DNA of 64,000 bases from Dyella flava (GCF_016904955.1 NZ_JADIKE010000036.1:14021-78020); one strand, 5' to 3'. Counted from the first letter of the stretch, positions 17,662-27,318 are shown. Program-made: numbers and translations. The notes: a model not told the origin generated them from the sequence alone.

Positions 17662-19491
17662 TTATTCCACCGTCACCGATTTCGCCAGGTTACGCGGCTG
17701 ATCCACATCAGTACCGCGCAACACGGCAACGTGATACGCAAGCAACTGCAATGGCACGGTAAATACCGCCGGCGCGATGAACTCGCCGCCACCGTCGATA
17801 CGCAGGATGGCGCCGCGCGTGGCATTGCCATCAATGTGCGCAGCAGTGTCGGCAAACACGATCAGCTCGCCGCCACGGGCGCGCACTTCCTGCAAATTGG
17901 ACTTGAGCTTGTCGAGCAGCGGACCGTTCGGCGCGACCGCGATCACCGGCATGTCTTCGTCGACCAGGGCTAGCGGGCCGTGCTTGAGCTCGCCGGCCGG
18001 ATAGGCTTCGGCGTGGATGTAGGAGATTTCCTTGAGCTTGAGCGAGCCTTCCAGCGCCACCGGATGATGCGCGCCACGACCGAGGAAAAGCGCGTGATTG
18101 CGATGCACGAAACGCTCGGCCAGCTCGATGATTTGCGGCTCCAGCTTCAAGGCATCGTCGATCGATCGTGGCAGATGCAGTAGTTGCGCGCACAGATCCT
18201 GATAACGCGCATCATCCATGCCGCGCTGTTTGGCCAGATGCAGCGTGAGCAGCGCCAGCGCGCTGAGCTGAGTCGTAAACGCCTTGGTGGACGCGACGCC
18301 GATTTCCGGGCCGGCACGGGTCATCAGCTTCAGGTCGGCTTCGCGCACCACCGATGATTCGGGTACGTTGCAGATGGCCAGCGTGCCGAGATAGCCACGG
18401 CGGCGTGATTCGCGCATCGCGGCCAGGGTATCGGCGGTTTCGCCGGATTGCGAAATGGCGATGAACAGCGTGCCTTCCGGCACCACTGCTTCGCGATAGC
18501 GGTATTCGCTGGCGACTTCCACGTTGACGGGCAGGCGCGCGTGTTCTTCGATCCAGTATTTGGCCACCATGCCGGCGTGGTAGCTGGTGCCGCAGGCGAT
18601 GATGTGCAGGCCCTTCACCTTGGTCAGCAGTTCGTCGCCGCCGACGCCGAAGATATTGGGCAGCACGCCATTGGCATGGATGCGTGCTTCCAGGGTGTCG
18701 GCCACCGCGCGCGGTTGCTCGAAGATTTCTTTCTGCATGTAGTGGCGGTATTCGCCACGCTCTACCGCATCGGCGGAAAGTTCGCTCTCGTGCATGGCGC
18801 GTTCGGCGGGCTTGCCGTCGAGCGTGTAGATGTGCGCGCTTTCGCGAGTGATCTCCGCCACATCACCTTCATCGAGATAGATGATCTTGTTGGTGACCTG
18901 GACCAGCGCCTGCGCATCCGAACCAAGAAAGTGTTCGCCGATGCCCACGCCGATCAGCAGCGGCGCACCGCGACGCGCACCGACGACGCGACCCGGTTCA
19001 TCGCGGCTGATCACCGCGATGGCATAAGCGCCGTCGAGCTCGCGTACCGTAGCAAGTACGGCTTCGCGCAGGCTCATGCCCTTGTCGAGGTTGACGTCGA
19101 CCAGTGCGGCCATCACTTCCGTATCGGTTTCGGAAGCGAAGACATAGCCCTTGCTTTGCAGCTCCACACGCAGGCTTGCGTAGTTTTCGATGATGCCGTT
19201 ATGCACCAGGGTCACGCGGCCGACCATGTGGGGATGCGCGTTGACTTCGCTGGGTACGCCATGCGTGGCCCAGCGCGTATGCGCGATACCGGTACCGCCC
19301 GGGAAGGGTTCGGCCAGATACAGGGCTTCCATCTCGCGCACCTTGCCCTTGGCGCGCACGCGGTGGACCTGCCCGCCTTCCAGCACGGCCAGACCGGCCG
19401 AATCGTAACCGCGGTATTCCAGGGCCTTGAGTCCGGCGATCAGCAGCGGTGCTACATCACGTTGAGCGGCGGCGGCGACGATTCCACACAT
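17662..19491 (-). CDS. glmS: Glutamine--fructose-6-phosphate aminotransferase (isomerizing)
   Basis: A 609-residue enzyme of normal length. The N-terminal class-II glutamine amidotransferase domain begins MCGIVAAAA, with Cys2 as nucleophile after Met removal, and has the TRWATHG and VHNGIIENY motifs. Two SIS isomerase domains follow (IACGTSYHAGMVAKYW, ISQSGETADTLAA), and the end is DQPRNLAKSVTVE as in most orthologues. It makes glucosamine-6-phosphate for peptidoglycan and LPS. The cystathionine beta-synthase gene lies 132 bp upstream on the same strand. Confidence 0.96.
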   Translation of the reverse strand: MCGIVAAAAQRDVAPLLIAGLKALEYRGYDSAGLAVLEGGQVHRVRAKGKVREMEALYLAEPFPGGTGIAHTRWATHGVPSEVNAHPHMVGRVTLVHNGIIENYASLRVELQSKGYVFASETDTEVMAALVDVNLDKGMSLREAVLATVRELDGAYAIAVISRDEPGRVVGARRGAPLLIGVGIGEHFLGSDAQALVQVTNKIIYLDEGDVAEITRESAHIYTLDGKPAERAMHESELSADAVERGEYRHYMQKEIFEQPRAVADTLEARIHANGVLPNIFGVGGDELLTKVKGLHIIACGTSYHAGMVAKYWIEEHARLPVNVEVASEYRYREAVVPEGTLFIAISQSGETADTLAAMRESRRRGYLGTLAICNVPESSVVREADLKLMTRAGPEIGVASTKAFTTQLSALALLTLHLAKQRGMDDARYQDLCAQLLHLPRSIDDALKLEPQIIELAERFVHRNHALFLGRGAHHPVALEGSLKLKEISYIHAEAYPAGELKHGPLALVDEDMPVIAVAPNGPLLDKLKSNLQEVRARGGELIVFADTAAHIDGNATRGAILRIDGGGEFIAPAVFTVPLQLLAYHVAVLRGTDVDQPRNLAKSVTVE

Positions 19492-19623
19492 GGTGATTCC
19501 TTAACGACAGCGATGCAAAACGGCGACTGTGCCGGCCTGCCGTTTCGACAGGCTTTCTTGCCACGGGTTCCGGAGCAAGCCCGGGCGTTTGCACCCTTAC
19601 TGCTCGCCCCTGGCTCCCTGCCC

Positions 19624-20994
19624 TCAATGCACTTTGCGGCGCAGGTAATTCAACAGGTCGATGCGCGTGATCAAACCCAGGAACTGCTCCCCATCCATCA
19701 CGATGGCGACGTGGCCGCGGTCGAACACCGGCAGCAGGGACTGGATCGGCGAGCGCACATCCAGTATTTGCAGGTCGCTGATCATGGCCGTGGCCACCGA
19801 GTCACGGAAGCGCGCTTCGTCGGCATGCACATGCATGAGCACATCCGATTCGTCGAGGATGCCGACCAGGCGACTGCCATCCATGACCGGCAACTGCGAT
19901 ACGTCGTACAGCTTCATGCGCGTGTAGGCGGTCATCAACAGTTCCTTCGGCCCCACCACCACGGTGTCGCGCTGGGCGAACGGACGCAGCAGCAGATCAC
20001 GCAGGTCACCGTGCTGCTCGCGTTCGATAAAGCCGTTATCGAGCATCCAGTAGTCGTTGTACATCTTTGACAGGTACTTGTTGCCGGTGTCGCAGACCAG
20101 GGTGACCACGCGCTTGGGCTCGGTCTGTTCGCGGCAATACTTCAACGCGGCGGAAAGCAGGGTGCCGGTGGAAGAGCCGCCCAGCACACCTTCTTTCGCC
20201 AGCAATTCGCGTGCAGCCAGGAAGCTTTCCTTGTCGGAAATCGCATAGGCTTTTTTGACGCGGGTGAAGTCGCTGATGGTGGGCAGGAAGTCTTCGCCGA
20301 TGCCTTCGACCATCCAACTGCCGGACTTGGTCGAGAGCACGCCTTCGTTGATGTATTGCGCGAGGATGGAGCCGACCGGATCGGCCAGCACCAGTTCGGT
20401 GCTCGGCGAAGCTTCGGCAAAATATTTGGAAAGACCGCTGAGCGTGCCGGAGGAGCCGCAACCCACCACGATCGCGTCGACCTTGCCGTCCATCTGCCGG
20501 AGGATTTCCGGTCCGGTGGTTTCGATGTGCGCCTTGGGGTTGTCCGGGTTGCCGAACTGGTTGATGAAATACGCGCCGGGTGTTTCGCGCGCGATGCGCT
20601 CGGCCATGTCCTGGTAATACTCCGGATGACCCTTGGCGACATCGGAACGCGTCAGCACCACTTCGGCGCCCATGGCCTTGAGATTGAAGATCTTCTCGCG
20701 GCTCATCTTGTCCGGCACCACCAGGACCAGGCGATAGCCCTTGGCCTGCGCCACCAGCGCCAGCCCCAGACCGGTATTGCCGGCGGTGCCTTCCACCAGC
20801 GTCGCGCCGGGCTTGATCTTGCCGGCTTTTTCCGCCCCCTCGATCATCGAAAGGCCAATGCGGTCCTTGATTGAACCGCCCGGATTGGCGCTTTCCAGCT
20901 TCAGGAATAGCTCGCAATGCCCGGTATCCAGGCGCTGGGCCCGCACCATGGGGGTGTTCCCGATCAGCTCGAGGACGCTTGCGTTGACCGTCAT
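19624..20994 (-). CDS. Cystathionine beta-synthase (PLP enzyme with CBS pair)
   Basis: A 456-residue fold-type II PLP enzyme. The pyridoxal lysine lies in ANPGGSIKDRIGLS, the substrate loop in EGTAGNTGLGLA, the phosphate loop in VGCGSSGTLSG. Two C-terminal CBS domains (about residues 335-455) end in IDLLNYLRRKVH. Cysteine synthases lack the CBS pair, so cystathionine beta-synthase, which joins homocysteine and serine, is preferred. The ATG at 20994 has GGAG 5 nt upstream; the frame stays open further upstream without a better start. Confidence 0.88.
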   Translation of the reverse strand: MTVNASVLELIGNTPMVRAQRLDTGHCELFLKLESANPGGSIKDRIGLSMIEGAEKAGKIKPGATLVEGTAGNTGLGLALVAQAKGYRLVLVVPDKMSREKIFNLKAMGAEVVLTRSDVAKGHPEYYQDMAERIARETPGAYFINQFGNPDNPKAHIETTGPEILRQMDGKVDAIVVGCGSSGTLSGLSKYFAEASPSTELVLADPVGSILAQYINEGVLSTKSGSWMVEGIGEDFLPTISDFTRVKKAYAISDKESFLAARELLAKEGVLGGSSTGTLLSAALKYCREQTEPKRVVTLVCDTGNKYLSKMYNDYWMLDNGFIEREQHGDLRDLLLRPFAQRDTVVVGPKELLMTAYTRMKLYDVSQLPVMDGSRLVGILDESDVLMHVHADEARFRDSVATAMISDLQILDVRSPIQSLLPVFDRGHVAIVMDGEQFLGLITRIDLLNYLRRKVH

Positions 20995-21151
20995 GAAAAC
21001 TCCGTGCTTGAGGTCTGTGGTGCGATATGAAGCGTAATCATAACGGGAATGGGGGTAGCGGTAGGTGGGCCGGTCAGGGATGAGGGGCCAGTGGTGACGG
21101 CGCATGCTCGTAGTCTCACGTCTGTGCGCGAACCTGCGCCCTCGCCCCCAT

Positions 21152-21191
21152 AAAACGCCAACGGCCCCGGCAGCTTCCGCTGCGGGGCCGT
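21152..21191 (-). terminator. Intrinsic terminator of the ydcH-like gene
   Basis: ACGGCCCCG (21161-21169) pairs with CGGGGCCGT (21183-21191), with a further CAG/CTG inside. On the minus strand it is followed by GGCGTTTTA. It lies 22 bp behind the stop codon of the small gene. Confidence 0.7.
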
Positions 21192-21213
21192 GTGTCATGT
21201 CAAAACCAGCAGA

Positions 21214-21441
21214 TCAGTTGATGTGATGCGTCCGGCTGTCCCACATGCGCTGCAGCTTCTCCTTCGCGTACAACTTCTCTTTCTTCATCCCTAAAAGTGT
21301 CACATCGTCAATGGGAAGCACGCCGATTTCGGCATCGTGCACCTTGCTGTCGAGTTCCTTGTGATGTTGGTAAAGCCGACGAAACTCTGCATCGGCCTTC
21401 ATAAAGGCTTCGACAGCATCACGCTGCTGATCTTCGAACAT
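21214..21441 (-). CDS. YdcH family protein (DUF465)
   Basis: A 75-residue, highly charged helical protein. FRRLYQHHKELDSKVHDAE and the C-terminal LKKEKLYAKEKL-like run (LLGMKKEKLYAKEKLQRM) are typical of YdcH/DUF465, small cytosolic proteins of unknown function. Length is normal. It is a single-gene unit with its own terminator. Confidence 0.82.
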   Translation of the reverse strand: MFEDQQRDAVEAFMKADAEFRRLYQHHKELDSKVHDAEIGVLPIDDVTLLGMKKEKLYAKEKLQRMWDSRTHHIN

Positions 21442-21822
21442 GATTCAACCTCCTCGCGGTAAGACTGCGGGCGCAATGACGAGCGTCCGCGAACAGAAGT
21501 GAATCGCACGCATAACTACGTCCCAGGCCCTTGATACAGGACACGGGTGCGGGAAGTAGGAGGGGTATGCGCATGATTCAGTCGGTAAGCCGCGACGGCA
21601 TTGGGGCCGCGGCGACTTCGACCCTACTCCCGGTCGCAGGGGGGCACAAGGGCCCCTCGGGAAGCCGCATGGGAGCGTGGCTGGTAGTCAAAAACCTGTA
21701 AAACGGGGTGTTTTACGTCGGGCCGGTTTCAGCTTGCCGCCCGCGGCCAGAGTGCTTGCCCACACTGGCCGGCCCTCCCGCTCCTCCCCGCGTACCTCTT
21801 AGCGGAGAGGGCGAGAAAGTGC
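21442..21822. other. Intergenic region with a small palindrome
   Basis: No gene is supported in these 380 bp. The only clear structure is a 7-bp inverted repeat GTAAAAC/GTTTTAC with a 5-nt loop at 21698-21716. It might end transcription coming from the DUF4398 gene pair. Confidence 0.4.
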
Positions 21823-22458
21823 TCAGTTACCGCCGGGTTGCTGCGCCGGCTGGCTGTCCTGCAGTGCCTTGGCGGCCTGGGCAGCCTTGGTGGCGAGCGC
21901 AGCCTGACGCTTGGCGGCCTGGGCAAGCCGGGATTGGGCCGCAGCCAGCTTGCGCGCCTGGTCTGCCTCGGCCTGGGCCTGGGCGGCCTGGGCGGCAGCT
22001 TCCTGACCCTGTGCCTGCAGGCGTGCGGTTTCCTGCTGCGCCAGCTGGTATTGCATGCGCTGGATATCGAGCTGCTGCTGCGCGGAGTTGGCGTCGATGC
22101 GGCTGCGGTCGAGCTGCAGCTGGGCGTTGTCCTGATCCAGCTGATTGAGCTGGCGCTGCGCAACCTGCAACTCCGCCTCGGCCCTGGCCTGATCGACCCG
22201 GCGTTCGGCGATATACAGCGCATGCGGCCGCTCTCGCGAGCCGGACTGGACCAGCTGGCTGATGGCCTCGCGCGCCAGCGCCTGGTCGGCCTGCGCGTAG
22301 GTGCCCAGGGTCGGATCGCTGGCCAGCTGATTCAAGCTATTGTTCAATCGGTCGACATCTATGTCGTCCTTGTGCGCCTGAACGCCCGCACTGGCCAATA
22401 CCGCCAACAAAGAAACGGCAGTGATCGACAGATACTTCATGGAAACGGGCTTTTTCAT
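21823..22458 (-). CDS. Periplasmic coiled-coil DUF4398-like protein
   Basis: A 211-residue exported protein. A signal peptide (MKKPVSMKYLSITAVSLLAV, cut after VQA near residue 28) is followed by a short helical DUF4398-like region (DDIDVDRLNNSLNQLASDP, AREAISQLVQ). A long Gln/Ala-rich coiled coil fills residues 75-205. Such proteins probably sit in the periplasm next to the peptidoglycan or outer membrane. It overlaps the lipoprotein gene upstream by 4 bp, so the two are coupled and may form one complex. Confidence 0.75.
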   Translation of the reverse strand: MKKPVSMKYLSITAVSLLAVLASAGVQAHKDDIDVDRLNNSLNQLASDPTLGTYAQADQALAREAISQLVQSGSRERPHALYIAERRVDQARAEAELQVAQRQLNQLDQDNAQLQLDRSRIDANSAQQQLDIQRMQYQLAQQETARLQAQGQEAAAQAAQAQAEADQARKLAAAQSRLAQAAKRQAALATKAAQAAKALQDSQPAQQPGGN

Positions 22459-23189
22459 GGCTGGCCTCCTTGGTTCTGCTGGCCAGAATCAGGCACGGTC
22501 TGGAAACCGCCCTGCCCCTGCTGCTGGGTGGGTTGCTGCTGCGTGGGCTGCGGATTCGGGTTGCCGAGTACCGAGGACGACGGCGCGGGCATGTCCTGCT
22601 GCACCGGCGCCTGGGCCGGAAGCGCCGGGGCGCTGGATGCCGGCACGGGCGAGGTGGCCGACGAAGCCGGGTTGCCGCCGTTGTCGTCCGAATTGTCCGG
22701 ATTGTCGCCAGCGGCCTGCTGCTGCATGGAGGCCTGCTGCGCGGCCAGCTGAGCCTTCTGCTGCTGGTAATGCTGATCGTTCTCGGACTGCGCTTCGGCG
22801 TTCTGCGCGCGCAACTGACTGTTTGCGTCCGTTTTGGACTGAATTTGGGCACGCGCCGCGGCCAGCATGGCCTTGGTGCGCGCAAGCGTGGCGTCAGCCC
22901 GCGACTCATCGGCCAGGTCGGCGGCCTGCGCATATTTGCGGTCAGCCATCGCTACCTGCGCCTGCTGGAACTTGTCCTGGGCGAAGCCGAAATCGACCGG
23001 ATCGTAGGTATCCGCCCCCGCATCGCGAGCGGACTGCAGCTGCGCCTGGGCCTGATTCATCGCGCTATCCGGCGGGGGAACGCTGGCGCAGCCGCCAAGA
23101 CTTAACGACACTGCCAACAACAACGCCGGAACCACCGCACGGGTACGCCCCTTGCGTACCTGTAACGGGGAAAATGTGTGCACCATCAC
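22455..23189 (-). CDS. DUF4398 domain lipoprotein
   Basis: A 244-residue protein with a lipoprotein signal (lipobox LGGC at about residues 31-34) and a DUF4398 helical domain (MNQAQAQLQSARDAGADTY, KFQQAQVAMADRKYAQAADL). A coiled coil follows, then a low-complexity Pro/Gln/Ala tail from about residue 160. Homologues are often found in pairs, as here. The start lies in a leader facing the divergent pilU gene 81 bp away. Confidence 0.8.
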   Translation of the reverse strand: MMVHTFSPLQVRKGRTRAVVPALLLAVSLSLGGCASVPPPDSAMNQAQAQLQSARDAGADTYDPVDFGFAQDKFQQAQVAMADRKYAQAADLADESRADATLARTKAMLAAARAQIQSKTDANSQLRAQNAEAQSENDQHYQQQKAQLAAQQASMQQQAAGDNPDNSDDNGGNPASSATSPVPASSAPALPAQAPVQQDMPAPSSSVLGNPNPQPTQQQPTQQQGQGGFQTVPDSGQQNQGGQP

Positions 23190-23270
23190 TCATTCCTCTC
23201 GGAGGATCACGGCGTATTGTGAGCGGGCATAATCCTTGAATGCAATGCATAAAAATCTGGGGTCTTTAAG

Positions 23271-24386
23271 GTGGATATCGGTTACTTCCTCAAGCTGATG
23301 GTGGATAAGGGCGCGTCGGACATGTTCCTGACGACGGGGGCCCCGGTGAACATCAAAGTCGAGGGCAAGCTGTACCCACTCGGCAATACCGGGCTGCCCA
23401 GCGGCATGGTGAAAAAGATCGCCTATTCGCTCATGGACGAGGGCCAGGTACCGCAGTTCGAGCGTGACCTGGAACTCAACATGGCGCTGGCGGTGAAAGA
23501 AGCCGGCCGTTTCCGTATCAACGTTTTCAAACAACGCGGCGAAGTGGGCATGGTGATCCGCGCGATCAAAAGCGAGATCCCCAGCATCGACCAGCTGCAA
23601 CTGCCGCCCATCTTCCGCGACCTAATCATGGAACCGCGCGGACTGATCCTGGTGGTGGGCGCCACCGGCTCGGGCAAGTCGACCACGCTGGCGGCCATGC
23701 TCGACCACCGCAACAGCAATACCCCCGGTCACATCCTCACCATCGAGGATCCGATCGAATACCTGCACCGCCACAAGAAGTCGATCGTCAACCAGCGCGA
23801 AGTGGGCCTGGATACGCACACCTATCACGAGGCCCTGCGCAACGCGATGCGCGAGGCGCCGGACGTGATCATGATCGGCGAAATCCGCGACACCGATACG
23901 ATGGAAGCGGCCATCGCCTTCTCCGAAACCGGTCACCTGTGCCTGGCCACGCTGCACTCCAACAACGCCGACCAGACGCTGGAGCGCATCCTCAACTTCT
24001 TCCCCGAGTCGGCCCACAAGAACGTGCTGATGAACCTCGCCCTCAACCTGCGCGCGGTGATCAGCCAGCGCCTGGTGACCGGCAAGGATGGCCGTCGCCT
24101 GCCGGCGGTGGAAGTGCTGCTCAATACGCCATTCATTCGCGACATGATCCGCCGCGGCCAGATCCATGAAGTGAAAGAAGCCATGGACCGCAGCCTGCAG
24201 GAAGGCATGCAGACCTTCGACCAGTCCTTGTACAGGCTGTATAAGAATGGCCGTATCGAGCTGGAAGAAGCCTTGTCGAAGGCGGACTCGCGTGATGGCC
24301 TGGCGTTGAAGATCCGTCTGTCGGAAGGCGGGAATACCGAGAATGCGGAGCTTGCGGGTAACGATCCGTACGGGCTGGGGTTTTAA
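23271..24386 (+). CDS. pilU: Type IV pilus retraction ATPase PilU
   Basis: A 371-residue hexameric secretion ATPase of the PilT/PilU group. Walker A is GATGSGKSTT (about 129-138), the Asp box EDPIEYLH, Walker B region APDVIMIGEIRD and the His box ATLHSNNADQ. MDIGYFLKLMVDKGASDMFL at the start and FFPESAHKNVLMNLALNLRA suit PilU rather than PilT. PilU supports PilT-driven pilus retraction and normally needs PilT, which is not in this window. It starts with GTG. A large inverted repeat lies between it and convergent maiA. Confidence 0.88.
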   Translation: MDIGYFLKLMVDKGASDMFLTTGAPVNIKVEGKLYPLGNTGLPSGMVKKIAYSLMDEGQVPQFERDLELNMALAVKEAGRFRINVFKQRGEVGMVIRAIKSEIPSIDQLQLPPIFRDLIMEPRGLILVVGATGSGKSTTLAAMLDHRNSNTPGHILTIEDPIEYLHRHKKSIVNQREVGLDTHTYHEALRNAMREAPDVIMIGEIRDTDTMEAAIAFSETGHLCLATLHSNNADQTLERILNFFPESAHKNVLMNLALNLRAVISQRLVTGKDGRRLPAVEVLLNTPFIRDMIRRGQIHEVKEAMDRSLQEGMQTFDQSLYRLYKNGRIELEEALSKADSRDGLALKIRLSEGGNTENAELAGNDPYGLGF

Positions 24387-24508
24387 GGCCGTGGCCTGAG
24401 GCTACCCTGGAAGTGATCCGGGGTAGTTCGAGGGGTCGGATTAGTGGGTCATCTTGCCGGCAGCTGCATCGGAGCCGCGCTTTGATGGCGCTACCCGGCA
24501 AGTGCGTC

Positions 24509-24612
24509 CCCCTCACCCCAACCCTCTCCCCGGAGGGGAGAGGGAGAAAAGCTGGTGCGCGTAATCCTGCTCTACTCCCCCTCCCCTCCGGGGAGAGGGT
24601 TGGGGTGAGGGG
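24509..24612. repeat. 32-bp perfect inverted repeat between pilU and maiA
   Basis: The arms at 24509-24540 and 24581-24612 are exact reverse complements, separated by 40 nt. Each arm also contains its own small palindrome CTCCGGGGAG. It fits the REP-like intergenic elements common in Xanthomonadales and may act as a shared terminator for two convergent genes. A diverged relative is inside lpdA (45022-45114). Confidence 0.85.
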
Positions 24613-24639
24613 CCCGCGCTTGCCAGCAACTTCAAACTT

Positions 24640-25311
24640 CTATGCACTCGGTGGTGGCTGCGCATCCGGCTGCTGTTCCGGCGTCGCATCGTGGAACGCC
24701 TGCAATGCCGCGCACGCGGCATCGATGCGCAGAATGGTTGGGTAATCGCCCAACGGCACCTTCCAGCGTCGCGCGTTGTACACCTGCGGCACCAGGCATA
24801 CATCCGCCATGCCCGGGGTGTTGCCATGGCAGTAATGGCCAGTGTGCTTGCTGTTGGCCAGCATGATTTCAAGCGCACGCAGGCCGATGGATACCCAATG
24901 ACGCATCCACGCGGCTTTCTGTTCGTCGCTGGCGCCAAATTCCTTGCCGATCGCCTGCAAGACGCGCAAGTTGCCGATCGGGTGAATATCGCATGCCACC
25001 GCCTGCGACAGCGCACGCACACGCGCCCTGCCTGCCGGGTCGGCCGGCAGCAATGGCGGCTGCGGGTGGGTTTCTTCCAGGTATTCGAGTATCGCCGGGG
25101 ACTGCGTCAACACCAGCCCGCCGTCAATCAAGGTCGGCACCAGTTCCTGCGGATTGAGAGCCGCGTAGGCGGGCGAGTGCTGCTCGCCACCGTCGCGCGT
25201 CAGGTGGATTGCCCGCGTTTCGTAACGCAAACCCTTTAGATTCAGCGCAATGCGTACGCGATAGGCAGAACTGGAGCGCCAGTAGTTGTAAAGGACGAGG
25301 TCGGAGGCCAT
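24640..25311 (-). CDS. maiA: Maleylacetoacetate/maleylpyruvate isomerase (zeta-class GST)
   Basis: A 223-residue zeta-class glutathione transferase. It has the characteristic SSSAYRVRIALNLKG motif near the N-terminus, NPQELVPTLIDG, and QSPAILEYLEE in the thioredoxin-like domain, then CDIHPIGNLRVL in the helical domain. The family isomerises maleylacetoacetate in tyrosine breakdown or maleylpyruvate in the gentisate route (NagL). No homogentisate genes are nearby, and the nag operon of this window lacks nagL, so this gene might serve it in trans. The start at 25311 gives the normal length. Confidence 0.85.
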   Translation of the reverse strand: MASDLVLYNYWRSSSAYRVRIALNLKGLRYETRAIHLTRDGGEQHSPAYAALNPQELVPTLIDGGLVLTQSPAILEYLEETHPQPPLLPADPAGRARVRALSQAVACDIHPIGNLRVLQAIGKEFGASDEQKAAWMRHWVSIGLRALEIMLANSKHTGHYCHGNTPGMADVCLVPQVYNARRWKVPLGDYPTILRIDAACAALQAFHDATPEQQPDAQPPPSA

Positions 25312-25474
25312 TAGCCGTTCTCTGATTGAGACGACGTAAGTGTAAGAGCCTGCCTGTCGTCTTGGGATAGCAGGCGTCCTCGAAAGCCTGCCGTTTGCAT
25401 CAATGCGATGCTGACGGGAAAATATGCGGTTCCGGCCTCGTGGCCGACCTTCTAAAGCTGCCAGGAGTTTTCCC

Positions 25475-26653
25475 GTGACTGTCACCCGCATGAGCGACCT
25501 CGACCTGCGCGGCAAGCGCGTGCTGATCCGCGAAGACTTGAACGTGCCGATCGAAAACGGCCGTATCACCTCCACCCAACGTCTGGATGCTTCGCTGCCG
25601 ACCATCAAGGCCGCGCGCAATGCCGGCGCCAAGGTCATGGTGATGTCGCACCTGGGACGTCCAAAGGAAGGCCAGTTCGATGCGGAATCCTCGCTCGCGC
25701 CGGTGGCGAAGTGGCTGGGTGAGCATCTTGGTACACCGGTGCGCCTGATCGCCGATTACCTCGGCGGTGTCGATGTCGCCGAAGGTGAAGTGGTGGTGCT
25801 GGAAAACTGCCGCATGAATGTCGGCGAGGGCAAGGACGATGAAGCGCTCGCGAAGAAATATGCAGCGCTGTGCGACGTGTTCGTGATGGATGCCTTCGGC
25901 ACTGCACACCGCGCCCAGGCATCAACCCATGGCGTCATCAAATTCGCGCCCATCGCCGCTGCCGGTCCGCTGCTGTGCGAGGAGCTCGACGCACTCGGCA
26001 AGGCCCTGGAACATCCGGCCCATCCGTTGCTTGCCATCGTGGCCGGCTCGAAGGTGTCCACCAAGCTCACGCTGCTTGAAAACCTGATCGGCAAGGTCGA
26101 TCAGCTCATCGTCGGCGGCGGCATTGCCAACACCTTTATCGCCGCCGCCGGCCATTTGGTCGGCAACTCGCTGTACGAACCGGATCTGCTGCCCGCCGCC
26201 AGGAAAGTGCTGGCCATTGCCAAGCGCCGCGGTGCCGAAGTGCCGATGCCGGTGGACGTGATCGTCGCGCCGGAGTTTTCCGCGCACGCGTCGGCGACGG
26301 TCAAGCCGGTGGATCAGGTGAAGGATGGCGAGATGATCCTCGACATCGGCCCGGAGACCGCCAGGCGCTACGCCGAGCTGATCGCCAAGGCCGGCACCGT
26401 GGTATGGAACGGCCCGGTGGGCGTGTTCGAATTCGATGCTTTCGGCAAGGGCACGGAAGTGTTGGCGCATGCCATCGCCGACTCCAAGGCCTTCTCGATT
26501 GCCGGTGGCGGCGACACGCTGGCGGCCGTCGACAAGTACGGCATTGCGCAAAAGGTGTCCTACATCTCCACCGGCGGCGGCGCCTTCCTGGAATTCCTGG
26601 AGGGCAAGGAACTGCCCGCGGTTGCCGCACTCAAGGCACGCGCGGCCAAGTAA
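25475..26653 (+). CDS. pgk: Phosphoglycerate kinase
   Basis: A 392-residue glycolytic kinase that transfers phosphate between 1,3-bisphosphoglycerate and ADP. Clear signatures are [36 protein letters not shown], the lysine segment AGSKVSTKL, and the nucleotide motifs NGPVGVFE and AGGGDTLAA. The GTG at 25475 is preferred because AGGAG lies 7 nt upstream; an ATG at 25490 is too far from it. The HAD phosphatase gene begins on the last base of its stop codon. Confidence 0.96.
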   Translation: MTVTRMSDLDLRGKRVLIREDLNVPIENGRITSTQRLDASLPTIKAARNAGAKVMVMSHLGRPKEGQFDAESSLAPVAKWLGEHLGTPVRLIADYLGGVDVAEGEVVVLENCRMNVGEGKDDEALAKKYAALCDVFVMDAFGTAHRAQASTHGVIKFAPIAAAGPLLCEELDALGKALEHPAHPLLAIVAGSKVSTKLTLLENLIGKVDQLIVGGGIANTFIAAAGHLVGNSLYEPDLLPAARKVLAIAKRRGAEVPMPVDVIVAPEFSAHASATVKPVDQVKDGEMILDIGPETARRYAELIAKAGTVVWNGPVGVFEFDAFGKGTEVLAHAIADSKAFSIAGGGDTLAAVDKYGIAQKVSYISTGGGAFLEFLEGKELPAVAALKARAAK

Positions 26654-27318
26654 TGCTCTGTCTTTTCGACCTGGATGGCACGCTGATCGATTCCGAGCTG
26701 GGTGTCACCGCGTGCATCCGACACGCATTGACCAAACTGGATGTGCCCACGCCTGCCGATCTGCGCCCGTGGATCGGCCCGCCGCTGCGCCAGAGCTTTG
26801 CGCCGCTACTGAATGACGATGCAGCCCTGGTCGAAATGGCCGTGGATTATTACCACGAGCGTTTTGCCGACATCGGTTGGCGCGAATACGCGATCTACCC
26901 GGGCATCGCGGAGCTGATCGACACGCTGCAGGGCGCGGGACATCAGCTCGCCGTCGTCACCAGCAAACCGCACCGGCACGCGCAGCCGATCATCGATGCG
27001 CTACCGTTCGGCAATCGCTTCAAGAAACTGTACGGGCCGCATCCTTCCAGTCCGCATAGCGAAAAAGCCTCGATGATCGCAGAGGCGCTCGCTGACTTCG
27101 GCGCCTCGCCGCAAGAAACGCTGATGATCGGCGACCGCCGTTACGATATCGAAGGTGCTGTAGCCAACGGTGTGATCGGCATCGGCGTGCTATGGGGTTT
27201 TGGCAGCCGTGAAGAACTGGAACTCGCTGGGGCGCAGGTGGTGATCGAGCATCCGCAACATTTCGGTGCATTGCTTGATTCTGCACGCTGGTTTACTCCT
27301 GCCTTGATCCGGGAGTAA
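26653..27318 (+). CDS. HAD-family phosphatase (phosphoglycolate phosphatase-like)
   Basis: A 221-residue haloacid-dehalogenase hydrolase. Motif I is FDLDGTLID, motif II VVTSKP, and motifs III-IV MIGDRRYDIEGA. A helical cap lies at about 15-80. These features place it with the Gph/PGP group that dephosphorylates small sugar phosphates. The ATG overlaps the pgk stop by one base, indicating coupled expression. The exact substrate cannot be read from the sequence. Confidence 0.82.
   Translation: MLCLFDLDGTLIDSELGVTACIRHALTKLDVPTPADLRPWIGPPLRQSFAPLLNDDAALVEMAVDYYHERFADIGWREYAIYPGIAELIDTLQGAGHQLAVVTSKPHRHAQPIIDALPFGNRFKKLYGPHPSSPHSEKASMIAEALADFGASPQETLMIGDRRYDIEGAVANGVIGIGVLWGFGSREELELAGAQVVIEHPQHFGALLDSARWFTPALIRE

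Noticed and set aside
19536..19560. Short GCCTG/CAGGC hairpin between CBS and glmS as terminator
   Set aside because: Its T-rich side faces the plus strand, where no gene ends; the neighbouring genes run on the minus strand.
17662..19623. glmS ribozyme or small-RNA control
   Set aside because: The leader of glmS (19492-19623) shows no ribozyme core; such ribozymes are a feature of Gram-positives.
18448..20070. Open frame of 540 codons on the plus strand
   Set aside because: It is antisense to glmS and cystathionine beta-synthase, both certain genes; it is a GC-rich mirror frame with no domain.
24509..24612. Inverted repeat as the ends of an insertion sequence
   Set aside because: Only 40 bp lie between the arms, with no transposase and no target duplication seen.
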